From the NCBI GenBank assembly GCA_963819855.1, contig CAWFYC010000037.1, positions 186,001-250,000 on the forward strand: a DNA stretch of 64,000 nucleotides. Direction: 5' to 3'. Both the position numbers and the translations under genes were made by a program. Positions 62,027 through 64,000 of the stretch are shown in pieces (positions within the stretch are counted from its first letter, which is position 1; each line of letters starts with the position of its first letter). The DNA comes from JAMXLO01 sp963819855. Lineage in GTDB: Bacteria; Pseudomonadota; Alphaproteobacteria; Acetobacterales; Acetobacteraceae. The notes beneath the pieces are model-generated. The model saw only the letters and a program-made list of their open reading frames with translations. It searched no databases and was not told where the DNA came from.

Positions 62027-62945
62027 GTGCAGGCGGCGCTACCGTTCCGCTTTCGCCGGGAGCTGCCGCCGGGCGCACTCGGCGTCGCGATGAACATCCC
62101 CACGCTGCTCACGCTGGCCCTGGTGCTCGCCTATCCGATCTACTACGCGGCGTATCTGTCGTTCCACAAGGTGTCGCTGGCCGAACTGCGCCGCGGCATC
62201 TTCCCGTTCGTCGGTCTCGCCAACTACCAGCGCATCTTCAACGACCAACTGTTCCTGCTGTCGCTGAAGAACACGCTGATCTTCACCGCATTCTCGGTGA
62301 CGGTGGAGATCGTGCTCGCCATCGCCATCGCGCTGCTGATCGATCAGAAGCATGTCTGGACCAGCCGGATCACCAAGTTCCTCATCCTGGTGCCGTATGC
62401 CGTACCACCGATCGCCGGCGGACTGATCTGGTCGTTCATCTACAGTTTCGAATACGGCTTCCTCAACCGCATCCTGTTCACCACGCGGGCTGTCCAACAG
62501 CGCGGTGAATTGGGCCGGCGATCCGGCGACCGCGCTGTTCGCCGTCTCCATCCCCTACATCTGGCGCACGCTGCCGTTCGCCATCCTGCTGCTGCACGCG
62601 GCGTTGCAGGGCATCAACCAGGAACTCTACGAGGCCGCCTCGGTCGATGGCGCCGGCGCGCTGCAGCGCTTCTGGCACATCACGCTGCCACTGCTGCGGC
62701 CGATCATCGTGGTCATCCTGGTGCTGCGCACCTCGTTCGCGTTCGCCGTGTTCGACGAGGTGCTGGCGATCACCCAGGGCGGGCCAGGCGATGCCACCTG
62801 GGTCGCCTCCTGGTACAGCTACAAGAAGGGCTTTTCCCCGCCGTTCGACATCGGCGTCGCCGCCGCCTCGGCTTATGTGCTGGCCATCGTCATCGGCCTG
62901 ATCGCCATCGCCTATGTCGGCCTGATCTACCGGCGCACCCAGTGA
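62027..62945 (+). pseudogene. Sugar-type ABC transporter permease, frameshifted
   Basis: The gene starts with GTG 2 bp after the binding protein stop. The first part (LPPGALGVAMNIPTLLTLALVLAYPIYYAAYLSF...FEYGFLNRILFTT) and the second (VNWAGDPATALFAVSIPYIWRTLPFAILLLHAALQ...EAASVDGAGALQRF) are in different frames, joined by a one-base change near 62484-62489 (GLSNSAVNWAGD). With the EAA loop present it looks like a complete MalF-like permease of about 305 residues. The shift is probably a sequence error. Confidence 0.83.
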
Positions 62946-63831
62946 TGCGCCCCTCGCCGTGGACCCGCGCCGCGCTGCATCTCGCCAACCTGGCGGTGAT
63001 CGCGTTCTTCCTGCTGCCGCTGATCGCGGTGACATTCGCCGCCCTGCAGTCCGAGAAGAGCCTGCACGCCGATACCCGCGGATTGTGGCCACCGGAATGG
63101 ACGCTCGACAACTTCCGCGTGATCCTTTCCGGCGGCGCGCAGCGCGGCAAGGTGTTCGAGCAGGCGACCTATCTGCCCGACAACATCAAGAAATTCCATT
63201 ACGCGCTGATCAACAGCACGATGATCTCGGTCAGCGTCACCCTGCTGACGCTGATCTTCGCGTCGCTGACCGCCTATACCGTGGTGCGGCTGCGGGCACG
63301 CTGGGTGATGTGGCTGATGGGCGTGAACGTGTTCGCCCGCTTTGTGCCGATCATCGTGCTGATGATCCCGCTCTATGTCGTGTTCCGCCAGATGGGACAT
63401 GCTGAATTCCGATCTGGGGCGTGATCATCGCGGAGACTGGCTTCCTGCTGCCCTACGGCATCCTGATCCTGGTCCCCTATTTCGCCACCATCCCCCAGGA
63501 ACTGGACGATGCCGCGCGCATCGACGGGTGCTCACGCTTCACCGCGTTCCTGCGCGTCACGCTGCCGCTGTCGACGCCGGGGCTCGCGTCCTACGGCGCC
63601 ATCGTGTTTGTGATCGCCTGGAACGATTTGCTGATCCCGCTGATCCTCAACAACCGCGCCGAGTTCATGACGCTGCCGGTGATGATCGCCAGTCTGGTCG
63701 GCGACGTGTTCGCGTTCTTCAACCTGACGATGGCGATCTGCCTGATCGCGCTGGCGCCGACGGTGATCCTGGTGCTGCTGCTGCGCCGGTTCGTCGTGCA
63801 GGGATTGTCGGCAGGTGCCGTAAAAGGGTGA
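62945..63831 (+). pseudogene. Sugar-type ABC transporter permease (MalG-like), frameshifted
   Basis: The start overlaps the previous stop by one base (TGATG). The first part (SPWTRAALHLANLAVIAFFLLPLI...VPIIVLMIPLYVVFRQMG) ends early. Removing two extra bases near 63397 and 63411 restores MLNSIWGVIIAETGFLLPYGIL and continues to the EAA loop (EELD-like QELDDAARIDGCSRF) and the C-terminus (LLRRFVVQGLSAGAVKG). The corrected length is about 294 residues. Two changes within 15 bp beside a GAATTC are unusual and may be an assembly join. Confidence 0.8.
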
Positions 63832-63927
63832 GGAGCATCCTCCCCCGTCCCTGCCGCGCGATCGTGATCCCTGGACGCGGCCAGCGCAACGCGCGAGCCT
63901 CCCGCCACAACGGGAGGAGATTGCGCC

Positions 63928-64000
63928 ATGCAGATCGGCATCCATCTGCCCCATATCGGCCGCAAGGCGGGGCCCGACGCGATCCGCCGCGCGGCGGTGC
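63928..64000 (+). CDS. LLM class flavin-dependent oxidoreductase, N-terminal fragment
   Basis: The gene runs off the right edge. The 24 visible residues (MQIGIHLPHIGRKAGPDAIR) match the first strand and helix of F420-type LLM oxidoreductases. GGGAGGAG lies 9 bases before the ATG. It follows the ABC permease genes by about 95 bp and may belong to the same unit. Confidence 0.65.
   Translation, partial: MQIGIHLPHIGRKAGPDAIRRAAV

Overview
The window is GC-rich, densely coded DNA from a Gram-negative bacterium, most likely an alphaproteobacterium of the Rhodospirillales/Acetobacteraceae type. The evidence is lpxB (outer membrane), the linked order hisG-hisD-infA-maf-RNase E/G-yacG, a short-form hisG, a class I PHB synthase next to an OmpA lipoprotein/aminotransferase/homoserine dehydrogenase series, and many LLM flavin monooxygenases, CaiB CoA-transferases and Gfo/Idh/MocA oxidoreductases. 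The taxonomic call is inference from gene content and order.

Layout. 0-8.4 kb: catabolic genes (LLM oxidoreductases, CaiB/BaiF CoA-transferase, an ArsR regulator with a double SRPBCC protein, Gfo/Idh, GMC oxidoreductase, amidohydrolase). 8.4-10.8 kb: a decayed accessory stretch with a MazEF pair, an IS630 transposase remnant and an integrase C-terminal scrap abutting tRNA-Phe. 10.9-15 kb: core block yacG, RNase E/G, maf, infA, hisD, hisG, with start/stop overlaps at most junctions. 15-24.6 kb: a tiny lipoprotein, the class I ribonucleotide reductase large subunit, a PIN-type toxin pair, an LLM monooxygenase, a divergent serine protease/pseudoprotease pair with a LuxR-type regulator, and hom. 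24.7-27.7 kb: an accessory block (broken mqsR with intact mqsA, a PD-(D/E)XK nuclease-like gene, a BrnT toxin with an HTH antitoxin) sitting between hom and its usual aminotransferase neighbour. 27.7-43.3 kb: aminotransferase, OmpA lipoprotein, frameshifted phaC, VapBC, a ferredoxin/P450/MFS operon, a TauD dioxygenase, VOC and DUF2254 proteins, and hisI overlapping a CobW-type GTPase. 43.3-50.3 kb: a large beta-solenoid membrane protein, a phosphotransferase that has lost its catalytic loop, a HAD hydrolase, lpxB, Gfo/Idh and D(-)-tartrate dehydratase. 50.4-64 kb: a two-domain glycosyltransferase, a dipeptide-type ABC transporter divergent from an ArgE-like deacetylase and an aspartoacylase-like gene, a CinA-like gene, a GNAT-Nudix fusion, and a sugar-type ABC transporter (binding protein plus two permeases) followed by the start of another LLM gene.

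Two themes stand out. First, five type II toxin-antitoxin loci lie within 25 kb, and four of them have a visible palindrome just upstream. Second, single-base frame breaks are frequent, especially from 55 to 63.5 kb, where most are +1 changes in otherwise well-conserved genes. Uncorrected sequence errors are therefore as likely as real decay for many of them. Three classes of intergenic inverted repeat occur: a pair of related CACGGAG/GCAGAG elements, a 35-bp-arm CACGGATG hairpin directly before lpxB, and two GTCATTCCCGC-type REP-like elements. I did not find a CRISPR array, a complete prophage or an obvious new multi-gene system. The best leads are the solenoid protein, the protease/pseudoprotease pair, and the nuclease and toxin-antitoxin block between hom and the aminotransferase.
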